From Candidatus Delongbacteria bacterium (GTDB lineage: Bacteria; CAIWAD01), in the NCBI GenBank assembly GCA_020634015.1, contig JACKCN010000005.1, positions 288,153 to 352,152 on the forward strand: a stretch of 64,000 nt of DNA, in the 5' to 3' direction. Below the pieces are notes generated by a model. It was not told the origin of the DNA. It did not search any database and worked only from the letters and a program-made list of their open reading frames with translations. This document shows, in pieces, positions 8,635-17,486 of this stretch. Numbering within the stretch: position 1 is the stretch's first letter; the number at the start of each line of letters is the position of its first letter. The position numbers were made by a program, and so were the translations under genes.

Positions 8635-10067
8635 ATTCCACTCCTCCCGGATCGGGCCGGCGGCCCCCAGGATCCGACAGGCCCGATCGCCCCTCCCGCC
8701 CCGATCGTCCGGGTCGGCCCGCAGGACGCAGTGATGGGCGCTCCGGCTCACGCCCCGCGGATCGCGGCTCCCGCAAGGGCACATCACGGCGTGATGGCAG
8801 CCGCAAGCCCGGTCCGCCTCCGGCTCCCGAAGCCGGAACCTCGGCCTTCGTGTTGCATCAATTGAAGGCCGTGGATGCGGCCGTGCGTGCCGGACACCGC
8901 TCGGACCGCACCCTCTCGCGCATTTTCCAGGAGCACTCGCTGCCCCCCGATCAGCGACGTCGCCTGCTGCGCCTGTCGCAGGCCTGGTTCCGCTGGTCGG
9001 GCGTGATGCCCGCCGACATGGAATTCAGCGAAAGGCTCTGCTGGTGCGCCGCGATGGAAGGGTTGCCCCTTCCCGGGCACAAGCCCCGCGGACTGACCCA
9101 GCCCGAATGGAACTCGTGGACCCTGCCTCCCGTGAGCCGTCGTCTGGACTGGCTGGGTCTGCAGCTGATGGAGTTGCGGGGCATCCGGGCGGAATCTCTG
9201 TTGCCCGCGTGGATCACGGAAGCTCTGCCCACCGATCGCGATCGGCACGCACTGGCCGAAGCGCTGCTGATGCCGCCGGGACTCTGGATCCGCTCCCGCG
9301 TGGATGTGCATGCCCTGCGTGCCGGGCTGGAAGCCCACGTGGAAGTACTGCGCATGCACCCAGATCTCAAGGGCTGCTGGGCGGTGCGCAGCGAGGCGGA
9401 TCTCTATTACATGGAATCCTACCAGCGCGGCGATTTCGTGATTCAGGATCCGGCCAGCCAGGCCATCGGGCTGCTCTGCGGAGCCCTGCCCGGCGAGCGC
9501 TGGTGGGACATGTGCGCGGGTGCGGGCGGCAAGACCCTGCAGCTCTGTGATTCAATGGGCGGCAAGGGAGTCGTGATTGCCACCGATACCCATGAACAGC
9601 GGCTGAAGGAGTTGCGTCGCCGACTGGCCCTGGCGGGTCGGCACAATCTGGAAGTACATCTCTGGACGGGCGACCGTCCGCCCAAGGGCCCCGCCTTCGA
9701 CGGCGTGCTCGTGGATGCGCCATGTTCCAACAGCGGCACCTTGCGCCGCAACCCGGATCTCTGGCGCCGCGAAGGAATCCAGCTGGACGAGCTGCGGGAA
9801 CTGCAATCCCGTTTGCTGAACCTGGCCGCACCCCGGGTGAAACCGGGTGGTCGCCTGGTTTACGCCACCTGCAGTCTGCTGCCCTGCGAGAACGAGGAAG
9901 TGGTGGCGCTGTTCAGGCAGCGTTTCCCCGAGTTCAAGCCGGTCAGTCTGCAGGATCCGCTGGATGGGCGCGGGGAGAGTCAGGGCGCGATTCGCTTCGA
10001 CCCCGAAGTTGGGGACCACGACGGCACCTTCGTGGCGGTTCTGCGCAAGGATGAGGCTGCCGACTGA
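8631..10067 (+). CDS. RsmB/NOP2-type RNA (cytosine-C5) methyltransferase
   Basis: 478 residues. The first 70 or so are a low-complexity Pro/Arg/Ser/Gly tail, unusual for the family and likely RNA-binding or disordered. Then follow an RsmB-like helical region and a Rossmann methyltransferase. Motif I is WWDMCAGAGGKTLQL; motif IV is VDAPCSNSGTLRRNPDLW with Cys365; motif VI is YATCSLLPCENEEVV with Cys414. The two cysteines are the base-release and nucleophile residues of SAM-dependent m5C enzymes. The target (16S rRNA C967-like or another) cannot be decided. It overlaps the SDR gene by 4 bp and converges on the next gene with a 6-bp gap. Confidence 0.9.
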   Translation: MNSTPPGSGRRPPGSDRPDRPSRPDRPGRPAGRSDGRSGSRPADRGSRKGTSRRDGSRKPGPPPAPEAGTSAFVLHQLKAVDAAVRAGHRSDRTLSRIFQEHSLPPDQRRRLLRLSQAWFRWSGVMPADMEFSERLCWCAAMEGLPLPGHKPRGLTQPEWNSWTLPPVSRRLDWLGLQLMELRGIRAESLLPAWITEALPTDRDRHALAEALLMPPGLWIRSRVDVHALRAGLEAHVEVLRMHPDLKGCWAVRSEADLYYMESYQRGDFVIQDPASQAIGLLCGALPGERWWDMCAGAGGKTLQLCDSMGGKGVVIATDTHEQRLKELRRRLALAGRHNLEVHLWTGDRPPKGPAFDGVLVDAPCSNSGTLRRNPDLWRREGIQLDELRELQSRLLNLAAPRVKPGGRLVYATCSLLPCENEEVVALFRQRFPEFKPVSLQDPLDGRGESQGAIRFDPEVGDHDGTFVAVLRKDEAAD

Positions 10068-10073
10068 TCGCTA

Positions 10074-10760
10074 TCAGGCGTTTCTGCCTGCGGAATCCGC
10101 GCCAGGGGTCTGCCGATTGCGAAGCTGGGTACCTGTTTGCTGCAGAAATACCAGGGTTGCCAGAATTCCCGAGAACGGGACCAGCAGGCAATTGGCCAGC
10201 AGAACCGGCATCAGGGTTTCCAGGCTGGATCCTTCTTCCGACAGGACGCGTTGCAGCAGGGGCAGGCTCACAAGTGCATCCACGGCGGCGAGCAGCACTT
10301 CCAGCACGAAGACGGCCAGAAAGGCCGGCATCACCAGAGCCTGGCTGCCTTTCAATGATTCGCTCAGGGTCTCGCCCCGCAGGATCATCCAGGGCACCAC
10401 GCAGAACCAGATCGTTGAAATCAGCAGTCCGGGAATCACCAGCAGCATGTAACCCGCCAGACTGATCAGGCCGGTCAACAATGACAGCAGCATCAGTGGG
10501 CCCATCATGCGGGATCCTCCCAGGAACTCGGCGGTCCCCGGTCGCTGTCCCGCTTCCACCGAGACGGTGGCGAGCGCCAGACCGGCGAACAGCGGGCCCT
10601 GGAGCGCGGTGAAGATCATCACGCCAGGGATGCTGGCCAGACTGCAGAGCAGGTTCAGACCGGTGATGAAGACCCCGAAGAGCAGAAAGCGCCAGGGCTC
10701 TTCCCGCCAGACCGCGAACGCTTCCTTGAGCAGGAGAGTGACAAGGATGTGCGAAGGCAT
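10074..10760 (-). CDS. Multi-pass inner-membrane protein of unknown function
   Basis: 228 residues with about five or six hydrophobic segments. An early amphipathic portion (EAFAVWREEPWRFLLFGVF) and a P-G-x-x-x-S-T-I-W-F-type loop (VIPGLLISTIWFCVVPWMI) resemble DUF975/YesL-like and glycerophosphodiester phosphodiesterase membrane-domain proteins. Function unknown. It is convergent with the methyltransferase and divergent from yggS. Confidence 0.75.
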   Translation of the reverse strand: MPSHILVTLLLKEAFAVWREEPWRFLLFGVFITGLNLLCSLASIPGVMIFTALQGPLFAGLALATVSVEAGQRPGTAEFLGGSRMMGPLMLLSLLTGLISLAGYMLLVIPGLLISTIWFCVVPWMILRGETLSESLKGSQALVMPAFLAVFVLEVLLAAVDALVSLPLLQRVLSEEGSSLETLMPVLLANCLLVPFSGILATLVFLQQTGTQLRNRQTPGADSAGRNA

Positions 10761-10876
10761 GCCGCTCCGGTTCGTTGATTTTGATGAGTGACGGGTGCTG
10801 CTCGGCCAAAAGTGTCGGGGCCGACTTTCACAGGAATCATCATATATTAAAAAGTTTATTGAAACGGGGCTTTGGA

Positions 10877-11575
10877 ATGCGTGCTGCCGCCAGTGATGTC
10901 AGTGCCAGACTGGCGGAAATCGACCAGCGGATCGCCCAGGCCCTGCAACGTTCGGGCCGCAGCCAGACGGTACAGGTGATTGGTGTCACCAAGTACCTCG
11001 ACGCCCCGGAGATGGTTGAGTTGCGCTCAGCGGGTATCCGGATCTTTGCCGAGAACCGGGTCCAGGTCGCCCTGAGCAAGCTGGAGTGGTTTCAGGAACA
11101 GGCCCCCGGGATCTCGCCGGAAGCCTGGCACTTCATCGGGCATCTGCAGCGCAACAAACTGTCCCGCGTGATGGGGCGATTCCAGTTGATCCACAGCGTG
11201 GACAGCCTTTCCCTGCTGGAAAGTCTGTCCCGCCATTGTCAGGAACAGCAGCTTGGCCAGAATGTCCTGCTGCAGGTGAACATTTCGGGCGAAGCCTCCA
11301 AGGGCGGCTTCACTGCCCAGGAGCTGGATGGGCTGTCCGTCACCCGGTTCGAAGCCGAAGGCATCCGGGTTCTGGGCCTGATGGGCATGGCGGCCGAGGC
11401 CGACGAGTCCACGGTGCGCAGCAGTTTTCGTCTGCTGCGAACTCTGCGGGACCGACTGCAGGATCGCCTGGGGCGGCCCCTGCCCGAGCTGTCGATGGGC
11501 ATGAGTGGCGATTTCGAGATCGCGGTCGAGGAGGGAGCCAGTCTGCTGCGCATCGGCAGCCTGCTGTATTCATAA
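10877..11575 (+). CDS. yggS: YggS/PROSC-family PLP homeostasis protein
   Basis: 232 residues, a single alanine-racemase-like TIM barrel that binds PLP without a known catalytic reaction and keeps vitamin B6 pools balanced. The PLP lysine is in IGVTKYL. Other family blocks are FAENRVQ, HFIGHLQRNK, LLQVNISGEASKGGF, GLMGMA and LSMGMSGDFEIAVEEGA. The frame is open further 5', but the ATG at 10877 gives the family N terminus and lies just after an A/T-rich block containing TATATT (about 10849-10855), a probable -10 region. It opens the division/translation operon, matching B. subtilis ylmE. Confidence 0.92.
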   Translation: MRAAASDVSARLAEIDQRIAQALQRSGRSQTVQVIGVTKYLDAPEMVELRSAGIRIFAENRVQVALSKLEWFQEQAPGISPEAWHFIGHLQRNKLSRVMGRFQLIHSVDSLSLLESLSRHCQEQQLGQNVLLQVNISGEASKGGFTAQELDGLSVTRFEAEGIRVLGLMGMAAEADESTVRSSFRLLRTLRDRLQDRLGRPLPELSMGMSGDFEIAVEEGASLLRIGSLLYS

Positions 11576-11609
11576 CCGGTGGCAGCATCGGGAAATGCCG
11601 GGAGGGGGC

Positions 11610-11879
11610 ATGTCGTTCATCGAAATGTTCGTGCACAATGCAGCACAGGCCTACGTCCTGATCATCATCGCGGCGGTGGTGTGTCACTGGATGAACCTTG
11701 GCCCTGAAAACCGGTTCGTGGAACTGATCTACCGCGCCACCGAGCCCCTCTTCGGTGCCATCCGGAAGTTCGTCTCCAGTTACACTCCCGCACTGGATCA
11801 GCTGGGAATCGACCTGACCCCGATGTGGGCCATCTTCCTGGTACTGATCACCCGTCGCGTGCTGATCTGGATTCTCTAG
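11610..11879 (+). CDS. yggT: YggT-family small membrane protein
   Basis: 89 residues with two hydrophobic segments separated by a loop (MNLGPENRFVELIYRATEPLFGAIRKFV) typical of YggT/YlmG, including the R-x-x-x-P-x-x-x-x-x-R-x-x pattern. The start is chosen at 11610 because GGAGGGGG lies immediately upstream; an earlier in-frame ATG at 11595 lies before that site. YlmG homologues are linked to nucleoid/septum positioning, but the molecular role is not settled. It follows yggS as in many bacteria. Confidence 0.88.
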   Translation: MSFIEMFVHNAAQAYVLIIIAAVVCHWMNLGPENRFVELIYRATEPLFGAIRKFVSSYTPALDQLGIDLTPMWAIFLVLITRRVLIWIL

Positions 11880-11931
11880 CGGGCGCGACAACCGAAAACC
11901 AGGCAGACCCTTTGGACTCCCGGGAGGCAGC

Positions 11932-12549
11932 GTGAGACTGAACGCCAACGACATTCGAAACTTCTCCTTCCGCAAGGTGATGCGCGGACTCGACCCCGAA
12001 GAAGTGCAGGCATTTCTGGATACGGTGGCCGAGCAGACCGGCCAGCGCGAGGGCGAACTGGCGGAATCCCGCGCCCGCATCGAGGACCTGGAGCAGCAGT
12101 TGCTCAATTACCGGTCCATGGAGAACGGGTTGCGTGACACGCTGATCGCGGTACAGAATTCCAGTCAGGAAACCCGCGAACACGCCCAGCGCGAGGCGGA
12201 ACTGATTCTCAAACAGGCCGAACTGGATGCGTCGCGCATCAGCGCCGATGCCCGGGAACGCCTGTCCAGTCTGCGCAGCGACCTGCACATGCTGGAAGAA
12301 CAGCGCACTTCCTTCGTGACGCGCTTGCGCGCCCTGCTGAAAGGTCAGATCGACCTGCTGGAGGTTCTGGCGGCAGTGCGGGTCGAAGAGCGCCCGCTGG
12401 AACGCAAGGTCGACCGTGTGGCACCGGCGGCCCTGGCCGACCCTGCCCCGGCCATCGAGGAAACCCCGGCAATGCCATCCACGGGTGGTACGGTCAGGGA
12501 AAACGAGCTGAAAGCCGATCCAGAGCGGAGTTCGCATGACCACGTCTGA
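11932..12549 (+). CDS. divIVA: DivIVA-domain coiled-coil protein
   Basis: 205 residues with GTG start and GGGAGG seven bases before it. The N-terminal block (NANDIRNFSFRKVMRGLDPE followed by EVQAFLDTVAEQ) is the DivIVA membrane-targeting lead. A long charged coiled coil follows (about residues 30-130), then an acidic, Pro-rich tail. DivIVA proteins recognise negatively curved membrane and recruit division or polar-growth factors. The location between yggT and ileS is the Gram-positive order. The stop lies 14 bp inside the purine nucleoside phosphorylase gene. Confidence 0.88.
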   Translation: MRLNANDIRNFSFRKVMRGLDPEEVQAFLDTVAEQTGQREGELAESRARIEDLEQQLLNYRSMENGLRDTLIAVQNSSQETREHAQREAELILKQAELDASRISADARERLSSLRSDLHMLEEQRTSFVTRLRALLKGQIDLLEVLAAVRVEERPLERKVDRVAPAALADPAPAIEETPAMPSTGGTVRENELKADPERSSHDHV

Positions 12550-13378
12550 GCAGATGGCCCGCATCGACGAGGCCACCGCACATATCCGCTCGATCACGGG
12601 CGCGGCCCCCTTCGCTGCGGGCATCATTCTGGGCACTGGGTTGGGCGGTCTGGTAGGCCAACTGCACATCGATGCGGAGATGGACTACGCCAGCATCCCC
12701 CACTTTCCGCTGTCCACCGTGGAAAGCCACCACGGACGACTGCTCGCCGGAACGCTGCGCGGGCGCCGCGTCCTGGTCATGCAGGGACGCTTCCATTACT
12801 ACGAAGGTTACAGCATGCAGCAGTTGACCTTCCCGGTGCGCGTGATGCACCGGCTGGGCATCGATACCCTGCTGGCCTCCAATGCCTGCGGTTGCGTGAA
12901 TCCGCAGTACCGCGCCGGCGAGTTGATGATCATGGAAGACCACATCAACCTGCTGGGCGACAATCCCCTGATCGGGCCGAACCTGGACGAGCTGGGCGTG
13001 CGTTTTCCCGACATGAGTGCGCCCTACGATCGCGAGCTGATCGAGCTGGCCTCGGCACTGGCGCTGGAACACAAGGTGCCGGTCCAGAAGGGCGTTTACG
13101 TGGCGGTGGCCGGCCCAAACCTTGAAACCCGGGCCGAGTACCGTTTCCTGCGTACGATCGGAGCCGACGTGGTGGGCATGAGCACGGTGCCCGAGTGCAT
13201 CGTGGCCCGACACATGAACATGCGGGTCTTCGGGATGTCCGTGATCACGGACGAGTGTTTTCCCGAGGCGCTCAAGGAAGTGGCCCTGGACGAGATCCTG
13301 GCCATCGCCGGCAAGGCCGAACCGGGCATGACCCGACTGTTGGCCGCACTGGTGGAAGCACTGCCAGCACGAACCTGA
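12536..13378 (+). CDS. Purine nucleoside phosphorylase (trimeric PNP/MTAP family)
   Basis: 280 residues, the length of trimeric PunA/XapA-type PNPs. It cleaves purine (deoxy)nucleosides with phosphate for salvage. Family signatures are IILGTGLGGL (phosphate loop), ESHHGRLLAGTL, QGRFHYYEGY, LLASNACGCVNP, MIMEDHINLLGDNPL, GVYVAVAGPNLETRAEYRFL, GADVVGMSTVPE and SVITDECFPE. It is inserted between divIVA and ileS, where Bacillus has none, and overlaps divIVA by 14 bp, so it is translated with the cluster. Confidence 0.93.
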   Translation: MTTSEQMARIDEATAHIRSITGAAPFAAGIILGTGLGGLVGQLHIDAEMDYASIPHFPLSTVESHHGRLLAGTLRGRRVLVMQGRFHYYEGYSMQQLTFPVRVMHRLGIDTLLASNACGCVNPQYRAGELMIMEDHINLLGDNPLIGPNLDELGVRFPDMSAPYDRELIELASALALEHKVPVQKGVYVAVAGPNLETRAEYRFLRTIGADVVGMSTVPECIVARHMNMRVFGMSVITDECFPEALKEVALDEILAIAGKAEPGMTRLLAALVEALPART

Positions 13379-13394
13379 AGAATGTGAGACATCT

Positions 13395-16300
13395 GTGAGT
13401 CGCTATATCCCCGCCGAGGGCCAGGCAGATTTTCCCGCCCTTGAAAACCAGATCCTGGACTGGTGGTCCGCGGAGCGCATCTTCGAGAAATCGATCGAAC
13501 AGCGCAGCGAAGGGCCGGACTGGGTCTTCTACGACGGCCCTCCCGGCACCAACGGCAAGCCGCACATCGGGCACATGCTGCAGAGTTCGCTCAAGGATCT
13601 CTGGCCGCGCTACAAGACCATGCAGGGCTTCCGTGTGCTGCGCAAGGCCGGCTGGGATACCCACGGCCTGCCGGTGGAGCTGAAGGCCGAACGCGAGCTG
13701 GGCATCGAGGACAAGAGCCAGATCCCGGCCTACGGCGTCGAGAAGTTCATGGAGTACTGTCGCTCCACCGTGTTCCGATTCAAGGGCGACTGGGAGCAGA
13801 GCATCCGCCGCATCGGGCGTTTCCTGGACCTCAGCGACCCCTACGCCACCCTGACCAACGACTACATCCAGAGCGATTGGTGGGTGATCCGCCAGATCTG
13901 GGACAAGGGCCTGCTGTACCGTGACTTCCGGATCATGCCCTACTGTGCGCGTTGCGGCACCACGCTCTCCAGTTTCGAGGTGGCCCAGGGCTACCAGGAT
14001 GTGATGGACCTGACCCTGACCGCTCGTTTTCCCGTGGTCGGGCTTGAGCGAACCTATTTCCTGGCCTGGACGACCACGCCCTGGACGCTGATCGGCAACA
14101 CGGCGCTGGCGCTCAATCCCGAGCTGGACTATGTGTTCGTCGAGGTCGACGGCGATACTCTGATCCTGGCCCGCGAGCTGGTGGAGAGTGTGCTCGACGG
14201 GCATGCCTTCCGTCTGGTGAAGACCGTCAAGGGACGCGAGCTGGACGGCATGGCCTACACGCCCCTCTGGGATTTCTTCGCGGGACCCGACACCGAGGGC
14301 CGTGTGCCCCATCACGCTCTGATGGGTGATTTCGTGACCGCCGAAGACGGCACCGGCATCGTGCATCTGGCGCTGTATGGTGAAGACGATTACCGGATGA
14401 TCAAGCGGGACAATCTGCCCCGCATCCAGCATGTGGACGAAACCGGTCACTTCATCGAGGGCTGTGGTCCGTATACGGGACGCTATTTCAAGGCTGATGG
14501 CCTGGATCTTGAGATCCTCAAGGACCTGCAGTCCCGCGGTCTGCTGCAGCACAAGCACAAGCACACCCACAGTTATCCGCACTGCTACAAGTGCGAGAAT
14601 CCGCTGATGTACTTCGCACGCACCAGCTGGTTCATCCGCACCTCCGCCGTTCGCGAGCAACTGCTGGCGGCCAACGCCGAAATCAACTGGTACCCCGGTT
14701 ACATCAAGGACGGGCGCTTCGGCAACTGGCTTGAAAACAACATCGACTGGGGCGTGAGCCGGGACCGCTACTGGGGCAGCCCGATGCCCATCTGGAGCTG
14801 TGCCTGCGGCAAGCAACTCTGCGTGGCCAGCAAGGCCGAACTGCAGCAGTATGTGTCACAGCCGATGGATCAGGAGCTGGACCTGCACGCGCCCTGGATC
14901 GACTACGTTGAGGTGAGCTGCCCCGACTGCAGCGCACGCATGACGCGCGAACCCTATCTGCTGGATTGCTGGTTCAATGCGGGCCTGATGCCCTGGGGGC
15001 AATTCGGCTATCCGGCCAAACCCGGCAGCGAAGCCCTGTTCGAGAACCAGTACCCGGCGGACTTCATCTGCGAGGGACTGGATCAGACCCGCGGCTGGTT
15101 CTACACCTTGCTGGCGCTGTCCACGATTCTCACCGGCCGCAGCAGTTTTCGCAATGTGATCTGCACGGGTCTGATCGCGGACAAGGACGGTCGCAAGATG
15201 TCCAAGACCCTGGGCAACGTGGTGGACCCGGGCGAGCTCTTCGAGCGTTTCGGGGCCGACGCGGTGCGCTGGACATTCTACAACAGCCACCCCTGGGGTC
15301 AGAAGCGCTACAGCGATGACCTGGTGCGGGACGCGGTGCGCGACATCGTGATTCCCTACTGGAACATCTACAGCTTCTTCGTGACCTACGCCAACATCGA
15401 GGACTGGACCTTTGACGGCCAGCCCGGCCAGCTTTCCGAGCTGGATCGCTGGATCCGCAGCGCCAGCGTGCGTGTGATCGGACAGGTGGAGCAGGCCCTC
15501 GAGGGGTATGATGTCTACACGGCCAGCACGGCCCTGCTGGCCTACATCGAGGATCTCAGCAACTGGTACATCCGTCGCAGCCGTACCCGGTTCTGGAAGA
15601 GCGAGGATGGTGCCGACAAACAGGCCGCATTCAGTACTCTCTACCGCTGCATCCGGGACCTGACGCTGATCCTGGCACCGTTCCTGCCCTTCGTCACCGA
15701 GACCGTGTATCAGCGACTGATCCGGCGCGCCGAGCCCGGGCTTCCCGAATCCGTGCATCTCTGTCGTTGGCCGGACGTGTCACACGAACAGCGCGACGAG
15801 GTGCTTGAGAGCGAGATGAGTCTGGTCACTCACGCGGTCAATCTGGGCCGCAGCCTGCGCTCGCGACACAACATCAAGACCCGCCAGCCCCTGCGCAAGA
15901 TGCTGCTGGTGGTGGGGCGCGAGAGCGATGATGCCTTCGTGCACCGCATGGAAGGCCTGATCCGCGAAGAGCTGAATGTGCGGCAGGTGGAAATCAGTCG
16001 CCGCGAGGAAGACCTGGTGCACCTGTCAGTCAAGGCCAACTATCGCGAGCTGGGGCGATTCTTCGCCAAGCGCATGCCCGAGGCGGCCGCGATCATCGCC
16101 GACTGGGGCATGAGTGAAATCGAAACCCTGGAGGCGGGCGGCACGATTGATGTGCTGGGCGTGGCGGTGGGTCTCGAGGGTATCGCGATCCAGCGCGAGG
16201 AGCGCGAGGGACTGATCGTGATCACCGAGCAGGGCTTCACCGTGGCACTGGACACGGAGCTGGACGAGGATCTGCTGCAGGAAGGTCTGGCGCGCGAATT

Positions 16301-16541
16301 GGTGAATCGGATCCAGACCCTGCGCAAGGAGAGCGAGCTGGATGTGACCGACCGGATTCGTCTGCAACTGGCGGGAAGTCCCGCGGTTCTGGCCGCCGCC
16401 GAGGCACATCGTGAGTACATCTGCCGGGAGACACTGGCAGTGTCCCTGGACATGGTTTCCGCAAACGGGGCATTGAAACCCGTCACATTGAACGAGGAAG
16501 AAGCGGCCATCGGACTGGAGCGATCGGCCGGGGAGGACTGA
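13395..16541 (+). CDS. ileS: Isoleucyl-tRNA synthetase, type 2 (eukaryote-like)
   Basis: 1048 residues, class I synthetase charging tRNA-Ile. The HIGH motif is HIGH at 57-60 within NGKPHIGHMLQ; the KMSKS motif is KMSKT at 601-605. The editing (CP1) domain carries WTTTPWTLIGNTALALNP. Length above 1000, absence of the C-terminal zinc cysteine set of bacterial type 1, and the ending DEDLLQEGLARELVNRIQTL place it in the IleS2 group. That group is known for low mupirocin sensitivity. The start is GTG at 13395 with only a weak upstream GAAG. Its stop and the next start overlap (TGATG). Confidence 0.97.
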   Translation: MSRYIPAEGQADFPALENQILDWWSAERIFEKSIEQRSEGPDWVFYDGPPGTNGKPHIGHMLQSSLKDLWPRYKTMQGFRVLRKAGWDTHGLPVELKAERELGIEDKSQIPAYGVEKFMEYCRSTVFRFKGDWEQSIRRIGRFLDLSDPYATLTNDYIQSDWWVIRQIWDKGLLYRDFRIMPYCARCGTTLSSFEVAQGYQDVMDLTLTARFPVVGLERTYFLAWTTTPWTLIGNTALALNPELDYVFVEVDGDTLILARELVESVLDGHAFRLVKTVKGRELDGMAYTPLWDFFAGPDTEGRVPHHALMGDFVTAEDGTGIVHLALYGEDDYRMIKRDNLPRIQHVDETGHFIEGCGPYTGRYFKADGLDLEILKDLQSRGLLQHKHKHTHSYPHCYKCENPLMYFARTSWFIRTSAVREQLLAANAEINWYPGYIKDGRFGNWLENNIDWGVSRDRYWGSPMPIWSCACGKQLCVASKAELQQYVSQPMDQELDLHAPWIDYVEVSCPDCSARMTREPYLLDCWFNAGLMPWGQFGYPAKPGSEALFENQYPADFICEGLDQTRGWFYTLLALSTILTGRSSFRNVICTGLIADKDGRKMSKTLGNVVDPGELFERFGADAVRWTFYNSHPWGQKRYSDDLVRDAVRDIVIPYWNIYSFFVTYANIEDWTFDGQPGQLSELDRWIRSASVRVIGQVEQALEGYDVYTASTALLAYIEDLSNWYIRRSRTRFWKSEDGADKQAAFSTLYRCIRDLTLILAPFLPFVTETVYQRLIRRAEPGLPESVHLCRWPDVSHEQRDEVLESEMSLVTHAVNLGRSLRSRHNIKTRQPLRKMLLVVGRESDDAFVHRMEGLIREELNVRQVEISRREEDLVHLSVKANYRELGRFFAKRMPEAAAIIADWGMSEIETLEAGGTIDVLGVAVGLEGIAIQREEREGLIVITEQGFTVALDTELDEDLLQEGLARELVNRIQTLRKESELDVTDRIRLQLAGSPAVLAAAEAHREYICRETLAVSLDMVSANGALKPVTLNEEEAAIGLERSAGED

Positions 16542-16909
16542 TGGAACACAAGGCACTGGGAAAGAAGGAGCTGGAGCAGTGGCGCAAGATCCTGCAGCAG
16601 AAACTTCACGACGCCAAGGAAGAGCTGGAATACAGCCGCAAGGAACTGGAGAGTGGACTGTCCAGTTCGTCCGGTGAGAACAGCACGTACTCGCTGCACA
16701 TGGCCGACCAGGGAACCGATGCCCAGGAACGCGAGAAGATGATGATGTTCGCCCATCGTCAGGGGAAGTTCATCAAGACCATCGAGGCGGCTCTCGAGCG
16801 TGTCGAGAACGGCACCTACGGGCTCTGCATGATCTGTGGTGCGCCAATTGGCGAGGGGCGACTCAAGGTTGTGCCCACCGCCAAGACCTGCATCGATCAC
16901 AAGGAATAG
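16541..16909 (+). CDS. DksA/TraR-type zinc-finger protein
   Basis: 122 residues: an N-terminal helical coiled coil with a DxxD-like region (MADQGTDAQEREKM), then a C4-type finger CMICGAPI...TCIDH. The usual CxxC-x17-CxxC is here CxxC-x17-CxxH, the last Cys replaced by His. DksA relatives bind RNA polymerase through the secondary channel; this small form resembles YlyA/YteA of Bacillus, which sits in the same place beside ileS. Start overlaps the ileS stop by one base. The target is unknown. Confidence 0.88.
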   Translation: MEHKALGKKELEQWRKILQQKLHDAKEELEYSRKELESGLSSSSGENSTYSLHMADQGTDAQEREKMMMFAHRQGKFIKTIEAALERVENGTYGLCMICGAPIGEGRLKVVPTAKTCIDHKE

Positions 16910-17486
16910 CATCATCACCGGCGTCAAGGCATCCGTCATCATCGCAGGCTGCGTGATCGTGGACCAGCTGACCAAGCTGGCCACACGAAACGGCATGGCC
17001 CTGGGTGAGTCCCGCCCCCTTCTGGGCAATCTTGTCCGGCTGACCCATGTTGAGAACCGTGCGGCCGTGATGGGCATGGATGTGTTGCCCATGAGCGTGC
17101 TCACCGTGTTCTCGATCGTGGCGGTGATCGCCCTGGCTTTCTGGCTGCGCATTCTCATGCGTGATACGGTGCAACCCGCCTCGCGGCGGCTGGCCGCGAT
17201 CCTGCCCTGGGTGATCGGCGGCGCAGTGGGCAATCTGATCGACCGCGCGCTCTTCGGCGGGGTCACGGACATGGTGGATGTGGACATTCCCGACCTGAAT
17301 CTGCCGGCCATCTCCTTCGGCCCCATCGACTGGGCCGGTCTGCAGCTCGAGCGCTGGTGGGTCTTCAACGTGGCCGACAGTTTCATTTTCGTGGGCATGC
17401 TGCTGATCATCGCCCTCTCACTCACGGGACACCTGGACGATCAGCCAGTGCCCGCAGGAACCCCGGATGAGTCCCCGCAAGCGTAG
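16836..17486 (+). CDS. lspA: Lipoprotein signal peptidase (signal peptidase II)
   Basis: Aspartyl membrane protease that cleaves the signal peptide of diacylglyceryl prolipoproteins. Four hydrophobic segments are present with family blocks IVDQLTKLATR, HVENRAAVMG, GGAVGNLIDRALFGGVTDMVD and VFNVADSFIFVGMLL; the catalytic aspartates are in VTDMVD and NVADSF. The start is unclear. The given coordinate is the earliest GTG, inside the previous gene. The family N terminus begins near 16911, where the only in-frame candidate with a good ribosome binding site (AAGGA, five bases away) is an ATC codon; TTG at 16869 is another option. An insertion between NLIDRALFGG and the last segment makes it slightly long. 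The end overlaps rluD by 20 bp. Confidence 0.9.
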   Translation: MVRQLARGDSRLCPPPRPASITRNSIITGVKASVIIAGCVIVDQLTKLATRNGMALGESRPLLGNLVRLTHVENRAAVMGMDVLPMSVLTVFSIVAVIALAFWLRILMRDTVQPASRRLAAILPWVIGGAVGNLIDRALFGGVTDMVDVDIPDLNLPAISFGPIDWAGLQLERWWVFNVADSFIFVGMLLIIALSLTGHLDDQPVPAGTPDESPQA

